A stretch of DNA of 64,000 bases, taken from positions 496,001 to 560,000 of the forward strand of contig NZ_JASVWF010000002.1 of the NCBI RefSeq assembly GCF_030286555.1. Reading direction: 5' to 3'. Numbering within the stretch: position 1 is the stretch's first letter; every line of letters begins with the position of its first letter. The position numbers and the translations under genes are program-made. Below are positions 43,706 to 53,388 of the stretch, in pieces. Origin of the DNA: Actinomycetospora termitidis. Its GTDB lineage: Bacteria > Actinomycetota > Actinomycetes > Mycobacteriales > Pseudonocardiaceae. The notes under the pieces are model-generated. The model did not search any database and was not told the origin of the DNA. It worked only from the letters and a program-made list of their open reading frames with translations.

Positions 43706-44752
43706 ATGCCTCAGGCCCCGGATCGCGACAAGGCGCTCGAGCTCGCCCTCGCGCAGATCGACAAGCAGTTCGGCAAGGGCTCGGTGATGCGCCTGGGCGA
43801 CGAGGGCCGGGCCCCGGTCAGCGTCATCCCCACCGGCTCGATCGCCCTGGACGTCGCACTCGGCGTCGGCGGCCTGCCGCGCGGCCGCGTGGTGGAGATC
43901 TACGGCCCGGAGTCCTCCGGGAAGACGACCGTCACGCTGCACGCCGTGGCGAACGCCCAGGCCCAGGGCGGCGTGGCGGCGTTCATCGACGCCGAGCACG
44001 CGCTCGACCCGGAGTACGCCAAGGCCCTCGGCGTCGACACCGACGCCCTGCTGGTGGCGCAGCCCGACACCGGTGAGCAGGCGCTCGAGATCATGGACAT
44101 GCTGATCCGCTCGAACGCGCTGGACATCATCGTCGTCGACTCGGTCGCCGCGCTCGTGCCGCGCGCCGAGATCGAGGGCGACATGGGCGACAGCCACGTC
44201 GGTCTGCAGGCCCGCCTCATGAGCCAGGCGCTGCGCAAGATCACCGGTGCGCTCAACCACTCGGGCACCACGGCGATCTTCATCAACCAGCTGCGCGAGA
44301 AGGTCGGCGTCATGTTCGGCTCGCCGGAGACCACCACGGGTGGCCGCGCGCTCAAGTTCTACTCGTCGGTGCGCCTCGACATCCGCCGCATCGAGACGCT
44401 CAAGGACGGCACCGACGCGGTCGGCAACCGCACGCGCGTCAAGGTCGTGAAGAACAAGGTCGCGCCGCCGTTCAAGCAGGCCGAGTTCGACATGATCTAC
44501 GGCCACGGCATCTCCAAGGAGGGCTCGCTGATCGACGTGGGCGTCGAGCAGGGCTTCGTCCGCAAGTCCGGGGCCTGGTACACCTACGACGGCGACCAGC
44601 TCGGGCAGGGCAAGGAGAACGCCCGGAAGTTCCTGCGGGAGAACCCGGACGTGGCCGGCGAGATCGAGAAGCGGATCAAGGAGAAGCTCGGCGTCGGGCC
44701 GAAGCTCGACGCCGACGAGACCGAGCCGGCGCCGGCCCCGGTCGACTTCTGA
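43706..44752 (+). CDS. recA: Recombinase RecA
   Basis: 348 residues with no intein. Walker A GPESSGKT near residue 67, Walker [12 protein letters not shown]1/L2 DNA loops (around [20 protein letters not shown] and [20 protein letters not shown]), acidic C-terminus. Catalyses strand exchange and triggers LexA cleavage. A purine-rich GAGGGGGAA precedes the ATG. Its stop overlaps recX (TGATG). Two promoters, one SOS and one RecA-NDp, are visible upstream. Confidence 0.98.
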   Translation: MPQAPDRDKALELALAQIDKQFGKGSVMRLGDEGRAPVSVIPTGSIALDVALGVGGLPRGRVVEIYGPESSGKTTVTLHAVANAQAQGGVAAFIDAEHALDPEYAKALGVDTDALLVAQPDTGEQALEIMDMLIRSNALDIIVVDSVAALVPRAEIEGDMGDSHVGLQARLMSQALRKITGALNHSGTTAIFINQLREKVGVMFGSPETTTGGRALKFYSSVRLDIRRIETLKDGTDAVGNRTRVKVVKNKVAPPFKQAEFDMIYGHGISKEGSLIDVGVEQGFVRKSGAWYTYDGDQLGQGKENARKFLRENPDVAGEIEKRIKEKLGVGPKLDADETEPAPAPVDF

Positions 44753-45330
44753 TGGCCCTCGGGCAGCGGCCGCGGCGCCGTGCCCGGGAGGAACCGGAGC
44801 GGGAGGGTCCGCCCGACGCGCCCGCCGACCCCGAGTCGGTGGCGCGGACGATCTGCCTGAACCTGCTCACCGGGCGGGCGCGCACGCGGGCCGAGCTCGC
44901 GACCGAGCTCGCCCGTCGGGACGTGGCCGACGAGGTGGCGGTTGCGGTGCTCGACCGGCTCGAGGAGGTCCGCCTCCTCGACGACTCGGCGTTCGCCGAG
45001 CAGTGGGTCGACTCGCGGCACCGCCACCGCGGTCTCGGGCGACGGGCGCTGTCCCAGGAGCTGCGGCACAAGGGCGTGGACACCGAGGTCGCGAACGCCG
45101 CCCTCGACGAGCTCGACCCGGAGTCCGAGCGTGCGAAGGCCGCCGAGCTGGTCCGCCGTCGGCTGCCCTCCCTCGACCGGGTCGAGCCGCAGGCCGCGGC
45201 CCGGCGACTCGTCGGGATGCTCGCCCGCAAGGGATACGGCGCGGGCCTGGCCTACGACGTCGTCCGCACCGAGATGGCGGCACGCGGGGCGGAGTTGGAG
45301 GGCGACGTCCCGGACGACGACGCGCTCTGA
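44752..45330 (+). CDS. recX: RecA regulator RecX
   Basis: 192 residues. A charged N-terminal tail (to about 30) is followed by three RecX helical repeats (ICLNLLTGRARTRAELATEL, LLDDSAFAEQWVDSRHRHRG, AARRLVGMLARKGYGAGLAY). It inhibits RecA filaments. TGATG overlap gives coupled translation with recA. Confidence 0.95.
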   Translation: MALGQRPRRRAREEPEREGPPDAPADPESVARTICLNLLTGRARTRAELATELARRDVADEVAVAVLDRLEEVRLLDDSAFAEQWVDSRHRHRGLGRRALSQELRHKGVDTEVANAALDELDPESERAKAAELVRRRLPSLDRVEPQAAARRLVGMLARKGYGAGLAYDVVRTEMAARGAELEGDVPDDDAL

Positions 45331-45360
45331 GCGGGGCCGTGACGCTCCGTCCCCGACCAG

Positions 45361-45374
45361 GTGACAGGGATCAC
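45361..45374. promoter_or_regulatory. CRP/GlxR-type site upstream of the succinate dehydrogenase operon
   Basis: GTGACAGGGATCAC fits GTG-N2-A-N5-CAC, the site of the mycobacterial CRP (and corynebacterial GlxR), and GTGA-N6-TCAC. It lies 60 bases upstream of a TAGTGT -10 at 45421-45426, so an activator role is plausible. Confidence 0.6.
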
Positions 45375-45426
45375 GACAACATCACCTGTGACCCGGACGA
45401 CAGCCGGGAACGGCGAGTCGTAGTGT

Positions 45427-45460
45427 GCTGCGCACCACACGGCGTGACGCCGTGCGCAGC
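45427..45460. promoter_or_regulatory. Nested inverted repeat in the sdh leader
   Basis: Outer arms GCTGCG and CGCAGC and inner arms CACGGCG-tga-CGCCGTG. GCTGCGCAC/GTGCGCAGC is an alternative 9-base pairing. It is right after the -10 box: either an operator or an mRNA leader hairpin. The rest of 45331-45528 shows no gene. Confidence 0.45.
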
Positions 45461-45528
45461 GCTTTCCACCACCACGGAGGGCCGGGCACCGGTCGTCACG
45501 CGAGCCCCGTCGACGAGGACCGGTGCGA

Positions 45529-46365
45529 GTGACCACCACAGCGCACGACCCCGGAGCGCCTTCGGCCGAGAACCCCGGCCGAGCTGACATCCGGGCGAGA
45601 ACCCTCCGCCGCGACCGCTGGTGGCTCGCGCCGCTGGTGAACGCCCTCGGACTGGCCACGTTCGTCGTGTACGCGACGATCCGGTCCTTCTGGGGATCGG
45701 CGTACTACGTGCCCGAGTACCACTACCTCTCGCCGTTCTACTCGCCGTGCTTCTCGGCGAGTTGCGTGCCGGGGTCGAGCCACTTCGGGACGTTCCTGCC
45801 GGAGTTCCCGGCGTGGCTCCCGCTCGCGCTGCTGTCGCTGCCGTTCCTGCTCGGCTTCCGGGTCACCTGCTACTACTACCGGAAGTCGTACTACCGGGCG
45901 TTCTGGGCGTCTCCGCCGGCGTGCGCGGTCGCGGAACCGCACGGGAAGTACACCGGGGAGACCCGGTTCCCACTGATCCTGCAGAACGCCCACCGCTACT
46001 TCTTCTACATGGCGTTCCTGATCTCGCTGATCAACACCTACGACATGGTCGTGGCGTTCCAGAGCGACGCGCCCGACGGCTCGGGCCGGTTCGGGATCGG
46101 CCTGGGCAACGTCATCCTGCTCGTCAACGTGATCGGGCTGTGGCTCTACACGCTGTCCTGCCACTCCTGCCGGCACATCACCGGCGGGCGGCTCAAGCAC
46201 TTCTCGAAGCACCCGGTGCGCTACAGGATCTGGACGGGGGTCTCGGCGCTCAACACGAGGCACATGCTCTTCGCGTGGATCACCATCGGGACGCTGATCC
46301 TCACCGACCTCTACATCATGCTCGTCGCGAGCGGCACCATCTCCGACCTGAGGATCGTGAACTGA
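45529..46365 (+). CDS. sdhC: Succinate dehydrogenase membrane anchor subunit (Sdh1 type)
   Basis: 278 residues, five or six membrane segments (WWLAPLVNALGLATFVVYAT; LPLALLSLPFLLGFRVTCYY; YFFYMAFLISLINTYDMVV). Several His residues (QNAHRYFF, SCHSCRHI, NTRHMLF) could bind haem. Size and order match the Rv0249c-0247c complex, Sdh1. GTG 45529 was chosen because GAGGA lies nine bases upstream; GTG 45523 is too close to it. Stop overlaps sdhA (TGATG). Confidence 0.85.
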   Translation: MTTTAHDPGAPSAENPGRADIRARTLRRDRWWLAPLVNALGLATFVVYATIRSFWGSAYYVPEYHYLSPFYSPCFSASCVPGSSHFGTFLPEFPAWLPLALLSLPFLLGFRVTCYYYRKSYYRAFWASPPACAVAEPHGKYTGETRFPLILQNAHRYFFYMAFLISLINTYDMVVAFQSDAPDGSGRFGIGLGNVILLVNVIGLWLYTLSCHSCRHITGGRLKHFSKHPVRYRIWTGVSALNTRHMLFAWITIGTLILTDLYIMLVASGTISDLRIVN

Positions 46366-48284
46366 TGGCCGACACCAGCACACCGGACGTCGTCCACCAC
46401 ACCTACGACGTCCTCGTCATCGGCGCCGGCGGGGCCGGACTGCGTGCGGCGATCGAGGCACGCATGCGGGGCAAGCGCGTCGCGATCCTGTCGAAGTCGC
46501 TGTTCGGCAAGGCCCACACCGTCATGGCCGAGGGCGGGATCGCCGCGTCGATGGGCAACGCGAACCCCCGGGACAACTGGGAGGTCCACTACCGCGACAC
46601 CATGCGCGGCGGGAAGTTCCTCAACAACTGGCGGATGGCCGAACTGCACGCCAAGGAGGCGCCGCAGCGGGTCTGGGAGCTCGAGACCTACGGCGCGCTG
46701 TTCGACCGCACGCCCGAGGGCAAGATCAGCCAGCGGAACTTCGGCGGGCACCAGTTCCCGCGCCTGGCCCACGTCGGTGACCGCACCGGCCTCGAGCTGA
46801 TCCGCACCCTGCAGCAGAAGATCGTGTCGCTGCAGCAGGAGGACCACGCCCGCACCGGCGACTACGAGTCCGACCTGAAGGTCTTCCACGAGTTCACCGT
46901 CACCGAGCTGTTCAAGGAGGGCGACCGCATCGCCGGCGCCTTCGGCTACCGGCGACCGACGGGGGAGTACCTCTGCTTCCACGCCCCCGCGGTGGTGCTG
47001 GCGACCGGCGGGATCGGCAAGTCGTTCAAGGTCACCAGCAACTCCTGGGAGTACACCGGCGACGGCCACGCGCTGGCTCTGCGCGCCGGGGCCCGACTGA
47101 TCAACATGGAGTTCGTCCAGTTCCACCCCACGGGGATGGTCTGGCCGCCCAGCGTCAAGGGCATCCTCGTCACCGAGTCCGTCCGCGGCGACGGCGGCGT
47201 CCTCAAGAACTCCGAGGGCGAGCGGTTCATGTTCCGCTACATCCCCGACGTGTTCCGCGAGCAGTACGCGACCAGCGAGGACGAGGGCGACCGCTGGTAC
47301 GACGACGCCGACAACAATCGTCGGCCCCCGGAACTGCTGCCCCGCGACGAGGTGGCCCGCGCCATCAACAACGAGGTCAAGGAGGGCCGGGGCTCGCCCG
47401 CGGGCGGGGTCTACCTCGACATCGCCAGCCGCCGGACCACCGAGTTCATCCGCAAGCGCCTCCCGTCGATGTACCACCAGTTCAAGGAGCTGGCCGACGT
47501 CGACATCACGACCGAGCCGATGGAGGTCGGCCCGACCTGCCACTACGTGATGGGCGGGGTCGAGGTCGACCCGGACACCGCCTCCACCGTCGTGCCCGGG
47601 CTCTTCGCGGCCGGTGAGGTCGCGGGCGGCATGCACGGTTCGAACCGGCTGGGCGGCAACTCGCTGTCGGACCTCCTCGTCTTCGGCTGCCGCGCCGGTG
47701 CGGGCGCGGCCGACTACCTCGACGGACTGGCGGGGGTACCCGCCGTGACCGACGAGGCCGTGGACGCGGCGCTCGCCGAGTCCGAGAAGCCGTTCTCGGT
47801 CCGCGGCGAGGAGAACGCGTACACGCTGCACCAGGAGCTGCAGCAGACGATGAACGACCTGGTCGGCATCATCCGGCGGGCCGACGAGATGGAGATGGCC
47901 CTCAAGCGGCTCGCCGAGCTGCGCGACCGCATCCCGCGGGTCGGGGTCACCGGCGGGCGCGCCTACAACCCGGGCTGGCACCTCGCGATGGACCTGCGCA
48001 ACATGCTCGTCGTCAGCCAGTGCATCGCGATGGCCGCCCTGGAGCGCCAGGAGAGCCGCGGCGGCCACACCCGCGACGACTACCCGGCGATGGACGAGAA
48101 CTGGCGGCGCGAGCTGCTCAACTGCTCGCTGGTCGAGGGCCCGGAGGGCCCGCAGGTGGAGCTGGCCCACCAGCCGCAGCCGGCCATGCGGTCCGACCTG
48201 TTCGACCTCTTCGAGCTCGACGAGCTGAAGAAGTACTACACCGGCGACGAGCTCGGCGGTCACCGCGCGGATCAGGGGGTCTAG
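46365..48284 (+). CDS. sdhA: Succinate dehydrogenase/fumarate reductase flavoprotein subunit
   Basis: 639 residues. VLVIGAGGAGLRAAIEARM binds FAD, with the covalent-FAD histidine in KAHTVMAEGGIAAS. The succinate site includes QFHPTGM and LVTESVRGDGGVLKN. MHGSNRLGGNSLSDLLVFG and the C-terminal NPGWHLAMDLRNML complete the family. It oxidises succinate to fumarate at the membrane and feeds electrons through sdhB. Confidence 0.96.
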   Translation: MADTSTPDVVHHTYDVLVIGAGGAGLRAAIEARMRGKRVAILSKSLFGKAHTVMAEGGIAASMGNANPRDNWEVHYRDTMRGGKFLNNWRMAELHAKEAPQRVWELETYGALFDRTPEGKISQRNFGGHQFPRLAHVGDRTGLELIRTLQQKIVSLQQEDHARTGDYESDLKVFHEFTVTELFKEGDRIAGAFGYRRPTGEYLCFHAPAVVLATGGIGKSFKVTSNSWEYTGDGHALALRAGARLINMEFVQFHPTGMVWPPSVKGILVTESVRGDGGVLKNSEGERFMFRYIPDVFREQYATSEDEGDRWYDDADNNRRPPELLPRDEVARAINNEVKEGRGSPAGGVYLDIASRRTTEFIRKRLPSMYHQFKELADVDITTEPMEVGPTCHYVMGGVEVDPDTASTVVPGLFAAGEVAGGMHGSNRLGGNSLSDLLVFGCRAGAGAADYLDGLAGVPAVTDEAVDAALAESEKPFSVRGEENAYTLHQELQQTMNDLVGIIRRADEMEMALKRLAELRDRIPRVGVTGGRAYNPGWHLAMDLRNMLVVSQCIAMAALERQESRGGHTRDDYPAMDENWRRELLNCSLVEGPEGPQVELAHQPQPAMRSDLFDLFELDELKKYYTGDELGGHRADQGV

Positions 48285-48288
48285 ACCG

Positions 48289-49143
48289 ATGGGTTACCGG
48301 GCGAAGTTCGAGGTCTGGCGCGGGGACTCCTCCGGCGAGGGCGCGCTGCAGCCGTTCGACGTGGACGTCGAGGAGGGCGAGGTCGTCCTCGACATCGTGC
48401 ACCGGTTGCAGGCCACCCAGGCCGGCGACCTCGCGGTGCGCTGGAACTGCAAGGCCGGCAAGTGCGGCAGCTGCTCGGCGGAGGTCAACGGCCGCCCGCG
48501 GCTGATGTGCATGACGCGGATGTCGACGTTCGAGGAGAACGAGACGATCACGATCACGCCGCTGCGCACGTTCCCGGTCATCCGGGACCTCGTCACCGAC
48601 GTCGACTTCAACTACGTCAAGGCGCGCGAGGTCCCGTCGTTCGCGCCGCCGGAGGGCGTGGCGCCGGGCGAGTACCGGATGAGCCAGGTCGACGTCGACC
48701 GGCCGCAGGAGTTCCGCAAGTGCATCGAGTGCTACCTGTGCCAGAACACCTGCCACGTGGTGCGTGACCACGAGGACAACAAGCCGGAGTTCGCGGGACC
48801 CCGCTACCTGATGCGGATCGCGGAGCTCGACATGCACCCCCTCGACGTCCGCAACCGCAAGGAGGACGCCCAGGAGGAGCACGGCCTCGGCTACTGCAAC
48901 ATCACCAAGTGCTGCACCGAGGTCTGCCCCGAGCACATCAAGATCACCGACAACGCGCTCATCCCCATGAAGGAGCGCGTCGTCGACCGGAAGTACGACC
49001 CGCTGGTGTGGCTCGGCAAGAAGATCTTCAAGCGCGAGGAGCTCGAGCAGCGCGAGGCCACCGGCCAGCGCTCGCTCGACGACGCCGGGCCCGAGAACGG
49101 GTCTCCGCTCCCGGCGGACTCGATCGGCCCGGTCGGCAGCTGA
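48289..49143 (+). CDS. sdhB: Succinate dehydrogenase iron-sulfur subunit
   Basis: 284 residues. The [2Fe-2S] cysteines are in CKAGKCGSCSAEVNGRPRLMC (split across residues 50-70). The [4Fe-4S] and [3Fe-4S] cysteines are in CIECYLCQNTC and CCTEVCPEHIKI. Four bases after sdhA. The operon ends at a strong hairpin just after this stop. Confidence 0.96.
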   Translation: MGYRAKFEVWRGDSSGEGALQPFDVDVEEGEVVLDIVHRLQATQAGDLAVRWNCKAGKCGSCSAEVNGRPRLMCMTRMSTFEENETITITPLRTFPVIRDLVTDVDFNYVKAREVPSFAPPEGVAPGEYRMSQVDVDRPQEFRKCIECYLCQNTCHVVRDHEDNKPEFAGPRYLMRIAELDMHPLDVRNRKEDAQEEHGLGYCNITKCCTEVCPEHIKITDNALIPMKERVVDRKYDPLVWLGKKIFKREELEQREATGQRSLDDAGPENGSPLPADSIGPVGS

Positions 49144-49144
49144 C

Positions 49145-49183
49145 CCCGACGACGGGTCCGGCGCGTCCGGACCCGTCGTCGGG
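49145..49183. terminator. Terminator after the sdh operon
   Basis: Perfect 17-base arms (49145-49161 and 49167-49183) around a five-base loop, two bases after the sdhB stop. Confidence 0.85.
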
Positions 49184-49272
49184 AATGCGGAGTCCAGCCG
49201 CCCAGGATCGTTCCCGGCCTGCCCGCATCGTCGCGCGCGGGGCCGGATCGGTCTGCGGGAGGCCGGAGACGC

Positions 49273-49911
49273 TCAGAGGAGCGCCAGGCCACCGAACACG
49301 GCACCCGCGGTTCCGGTCAGGAAGCTTCCTACGGTGGCGGCCAACATGATTCCGTCGTAGGCGTCCCGGCGCGTCGCCTGGTGAGCAGGCTTCGACGGGT
49401 TCGTTCCCGAGGGCGAGTCACGCCCCTGCCACACGAGCCGGAGATTCCGACCGGGATTGGTCAGGCTGAACAAGGAGAAGACCGCGTCTCGCTTCGCTCG
49501 GGCGTGGTAGCTGCACCCGCGGAACTTGCCGTGCACGGGCCTGATGCAAGCGCGGCCGGAATTCGTCATGTGGTCGCAGTAGGTCGGCATGGCGAAGAGC
49601 CACCAGAAGCCGAAGATCGAGAAACCGATCAGCACCAGGAACGGCGGCCAGACACGCTCACGGAGCACGACCCACCCGACGAGTTCGAGTATCACGATGA
49701 AACCGAGATCGCGGAGTTTCGTCCGTCGTCTCGGTCTCGCCACGAGGTGCCCTGCCCGTACTCGCCCGTCCCGGTCGAGATCCAGTGTGCGGGGGACGAG
49801 TCCGGTCAGCCGGGCCGCGAGCCGGTTTCGAGTCCGGATCGATGCACGGTCGAGGTCTTCGTCGCCTGTCGTGGCTCGGAGCCGACTCCGACACGGCGAC
49901 GAGAGGTACAC
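49273..49911 (-). CDS. Hypothetical membrane protein with Cys/His segment
   Basis: Up to 212 residues. Two adjacent membrane segments (FIVILELVGWVVL, and FLVLIGFSIFGFWWLFAM), then a Cys/His-rich stretch (YCDHMTNSGRACIRPVHG, then GCSYHARAKRDAV) that may bind a metal, and a C-terminal Gly/Ala-rich hydrophobic segment. GTG 49743, just before the first basic stretch, is an alternative start that gives 156 residues. Base composition is visibly less GC-rich than its neighbours, with more A/T third positions, and the gene sits alone between two strong terminators. It may have been acquired. Family not recognised. Confidence 0.6.
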   Translation of the reverse strand: MYLSSPCRSRLRATTGDEDLDRASIRTRNRLAARLTGLVPRTLDLDRDGRVRAGHLVARPRRRTKLRDLGFIVILELVGWVVLRERVWPPFLVLIGFSIFGFWWLFAMPTYCDHMTNSGRACIRPVHGKFRGCSYHARAKRDAVFSLFSLTNPGRNLRLVWQGRDSPSGTNPSKPAHQATRRDAYDGIMLAATVGSFLTGTAGAVFGGLALL

Positions 49912-50001
49912 CAGACACGTTCGCGCGCACGCTGAGGTGCCTGACGTACCTCTCGATGCCAGCCGGACCGGGCCGGTCCTCGGGAATGTGGATTTCCTGG
50001 C

Positions 50002-50038
50002 GCTGGGTGCAAGCAGTGACGCATTGCTTGCACCCAGC
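50002..50038 (-). terminator. Terminator of the gluABCD operon
   Basis: Perfect 14-base arms (50002-50015, 50025-50038) with a nine-base loop, 22 bases after the last glu gene's stop. Confidence 0.83.
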
Positions 50039-50059
50039 CGCCCGTGACCCGGCCGGGGC

Positions 50060-50908
50060 TCAGCCCGCCGCGGCCTCCTCCACCGCCGGCGCCGCCGCGG
50101 ACCGGCGGGTGCGCCGCTCCAGGTAGGTCGCGAGCGCCGTCAGGAGCAGGCACAGCGTGATGTAGACGATCGCGACGACGAACGCGACCGGCAGCAGCGG
50201 CCGCCCGAGCTGACCGGACGACCCGAGCACGCGGGCCTGGTAGAGCAGCTCGGGGTACAGGATGAGGAACCCGAGCGCGGAGTCCTTGAGCAGCACCACG
50301 AGCTGGCTGACGATCGTCGGCAGCATCGAGCGGACCGCCTGCGGCAGCAGGACGAACCGCATCACCGCCGACTTGCGCATCCCCAGCGCGTACGCCGCCT
50401 CGGACTGCCCGCGCGGCACCGCCTGGACGCCCGAGCGGAAGATCTCCGCGAGCACGGACCCGTTGTAGAGCGTCAGGCCCACGACGACGGCCGTGAAGGT
50501 CGAGACCGTGACCCCGACCGACGGCATGCCAAAGTAGAAGATGAACATCAGCACGACGAGCGGGACGGCGCGAAAGAACTCGACGACGCCGGTCGAGATC
50601 CCCCGTACCCACGCGTGGTCGGACAACCGGCCCAGCGCGAACACCGCCCCGAACACCAGGGCCAGCACCGCGCCGGCGGCGAACGCCCGCAGGGTGTTGC
50701 CCAGGCCCTCGAGCAGGGCGAGCTGGATGTTCTCGTAGAGGATCCATTCCCACACCGCGCCGTCGAACTGACCGGTCGCGGCCAGCCGGGCGATGATGAA
50801 CGCGAGCAGCGCGGCGACCACGATCACCGCGACGACGCCGAGCGCCCCGTTGCGGGCCCGCGCCTTCGGGCCGGGGACGTCGAACAGGACGGCGGTCGGT
50901 GCACTCAT
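50060..50908 (-). CDS. gluD: Glutamate-type ABC transporter permease
   Basis: 282 residues, five or six membrane segments. The HAAA-family EAA loop is RSGVQAVPRGQSEAAYALGM. Tail Ala/Glu-rich. ATG overlaps the preceding permease stop (ATGA). Both permeases together form the channel of a polar amino acid importer. The glu name is based on the classical gene order A-B-C-D and on the position between recX and miaB, as in Streptomyces. Confidence 0.88.
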   Translation of the reverse strand: MSAPTAVLFDVPGPKARARNGALGVVAVIVVAALLAFIIARLAATGQFDGAVWEWILYENIQLALLEGLGNTLRAFAAGAVLALVFGAVFALGRLSDHAWVRGISTGVVEFFRAVPLVVLMFIFYFGMPSVGVTVSTFTAVVVGLTLYNGSVLAEIFRSGVQAVPRGQSEAAYALGMRKSAVMRFVLLPQAVRSMLPTIVSQLVVLLKDSALGFLILYPELLYQARVLGSSGQLGRPLLPVAFVVAIVYITLCLLLTALATYLERRTRRSAAAPAVEEAAAG

Positions 50909-51576
50909 CGGGCCCCCACTCGGACGCCGCCCGACGACGCCGACCAGCGGCGCTCCAGGGAGCGCTGCAGGAGCGTCATCGGGGTGATCAGGACGATGAA
51001 GCCCAGGGCGACCCACAGCAGGCCGACCAGGGTGGAGTAGCCGCGCTCGGACAGGGTCGAGTAGATCCCGCCCGCCTCGACCACCGAGAAGCCTGCGGCC
51101 ACCGTGGTGTTCTTGATCAGCGCGATCTGCACGCTGGTCAGCGGGGGCACCACGGCACGGATCGCCTGCGGCAGGATCACCAGCGACAGCGACTGGCCGA
51201 ACCCGAAGCCGAGCGCCCGGGCCGCCTCGGCCTGCCCGGGCGGCACGGTCGAGATGCCTGCGCGCACCGTCTCGCAGACGAACGCCGCCGTGTAGAGCGA
51301 CAGCGCCACGACGGCCAGCGTGAAGTAGGAGAGGTCGACGATCTCCAGGCGCGGGAAGCCCAGCGCGAAGAAGAACATCACCAGGGTCAGCGGGGTGTTG
51401 CGCAGCAGCGTCACGTAGGCCGTGGCGGTCACCCGCATCGCCGGGACCGGGCTCACCCGCATCGCCGCCAGGACGGTGCCGAGGATCAGCGACGCGATCG
51501 CGGACAGGACGAACAGCTCGATCGTGCCGAGGAACCGCGTGCCGAACTCACCGAGGTTGTCGATCAGGACGTTCAT
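50905..51576 (-). CDS. gluC: Glutamate-type ABC transporter permease
   Basis: 223 residues, a His/Glu/Gln-type permease: GTIELFVLSAIASLILGTVL, RNTPLTLVMFFFALGFP, and the EAA loop VRAGISTVPPGQAEAARALG. AGGCCT precedes the ATG weakly. It follows the binding-protein gene by 54 bases. Confidence 0.9.
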   Translation of the reverse strand: MNVLIDNLGEFGTRFLGTIELFVLSAIASLILGTVLAAMRVSPVPAMRVTATAYVTLLRNTPLTLVMFFFALGFPRLEIVDLSYFTLAVVALSLYTAAFVCETVRAGISTVPPGQAEAARALGFGFGQSLSLVILPQAIRAVVPPLTSVQIALIKNTTVAAGFSVVEAGGIYSTLSERGYSTLVGLLWVALGFIVLITPMTLLQRSLERRWSASSGGVRVGAR

Positions 51577-51630
51577 GTCAGGCCTCCACGCGGACGGGGC
51601 CCGGCGCACCGGGCCCCGCCGTCGGCGAGA

Positions 51631-52518
51631 TCAGTACCGCTGGATCGCGGGCGGGGTGGCCGGCGTGCCCGACTTGCCCAGCGTCGCGTCGTAGATGCGC
51701 TGCCAGGTGCCGTCGGTCTCGGCCTGCTGGAGCAGGTCGTTCACCTTGTTGCGGAAGGCCACGTCGTCGCGCGGGACGCCCACGCCGTAGGGCTCCTGGG
51801 AGAAGACCTGGCCGACGACCTTGAGCCGCTGCGGGTCCTGCGCGGCGAAGCCCTTGAGGATCGCGTCGTCGGTGGTGACGGCGTCCACCTGGTTCGCGAT
51901 CAGCTGGTCGACGCACTGCGAGTAGTTCTGGAACTCGACGACGTTCTGCGGCTGGGTCAGGTTCTGCTGGCGCACGCGCTGGATCGGGGTGGAGCCGGTG
52001 ACCGAGCAGACGCGTTTGTTCTGCAGGGTCGTCGGGCCGGTGATCGACGGGTCGTCCGCGCGGACGAGCAGGTCCTGGCCGGCCTGGTAGTACGGCCCGG
52101 CGAAGCCGACGCGCTGCTTGCGGTTGTCGTTGATCGTGTACGTGCCGACGTAGTAGTCGACGTCGCCGCGCGAGATCGCGTCCTCGCGGGCGGCGGAGGG
52201 GACGACGACGTAGTCGATGCGGTCGGCCGGGACGCCCAGGCCCGCAGCGATCATCCGCCCGATCTCGATGTCGAAGCCGGTGTACTGACCCGTGGTCGGG
52301 TCCTGCACGCCGAGGCCGGGCTGGTCGTTCTTGACGCCCATCTTGATCCGGCCCGCCTGCTGGATCTTCGCGAAGGTCGCCGAGCCCGGCACCTGCACGT
52401 TCTGCGCGACCGGGTAGCTGAGCTGCTCGGCGGGAGCGGCCCCGGGGGCACCCTCCCGGCCGCAGCCGGCGAGGACGAAGGCGGCGATGGCCACCAGGAT
52501 GACGCCGACGCGTCTCAT
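51631..52518 (-). CDS. gluB: Glutamate-type ABC transporter substrate-binding lipoprotein
   Basis: 295 residues. Lipobox LAGC near residue 19. SBP_bac_3 domain: IKMGVKNDQPGLGVQDPTTG, YTGFDIEIGRMIAAGLG, DYYVGTYTINDNRKQRVGFA, and VDAVTTDDAILKGFAA. The fold binds polar amino acids; glutamate is the likely ligand by family and operon. Confidence 0.9.
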   Translation of the reverse strand: MRRVGVILVAIAAFVLAGCGREGAPGAAPAEQLSYPVAQNVQVPGSATFAKIQQAGRIKMGVKNDQPGLGVQDPTTGQYTGFDIEIGRMIAAGLGVPADRIDYVVVPSAAREDAISRGDVDYYVGTYTINDNRKQRVGFAGPYYQAGQDLLVRADDPSITGPTTLQNKRVCSVTGSTPIQRVRQQNLTQPQNVVEFQNYSQCVDQLIANQVDAVTTDDAILKGFAAQDPQRLKVVGQVFSQEPYGVGVPRDDVAFRNKVNDLLQQAETDGTWQRIYDATLGKSGTPATPPAIQRY

Positions 52519-52529
52519 GACCGGACTCC

Positions 52530-53267
<738 letters not shown>

Positions 53268-53316
53268 GAGTGGTCCTCCTCACATCGACGCGATCGAGTG
53301 CGAACCCTGCCGAGGT

Positions 53317-53366
53317 CTTGACGCAGCGGCCAGGGCTCTTGAGGAAGGCTTAGGGTTGTCTTGATC
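53317..53366 (+). promoter_or_regulatory. CTT(G/A)-heptad direct repeats in the gluA/response-regulator promoter region
   Basis: CTTGACG at 53317, CTTGAGG at 53338, CTTAGGG at 53349 and CTTGATC at 53360: spacings of 21, 11 and 11 bases, the helical phasing used by OmpR/PhoB-family regulators. The adjacent gene encodes one. Confidence 0.6.
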
Positions 53367-53388
53367 CGCCCGAAACGAGGTGACGCCC

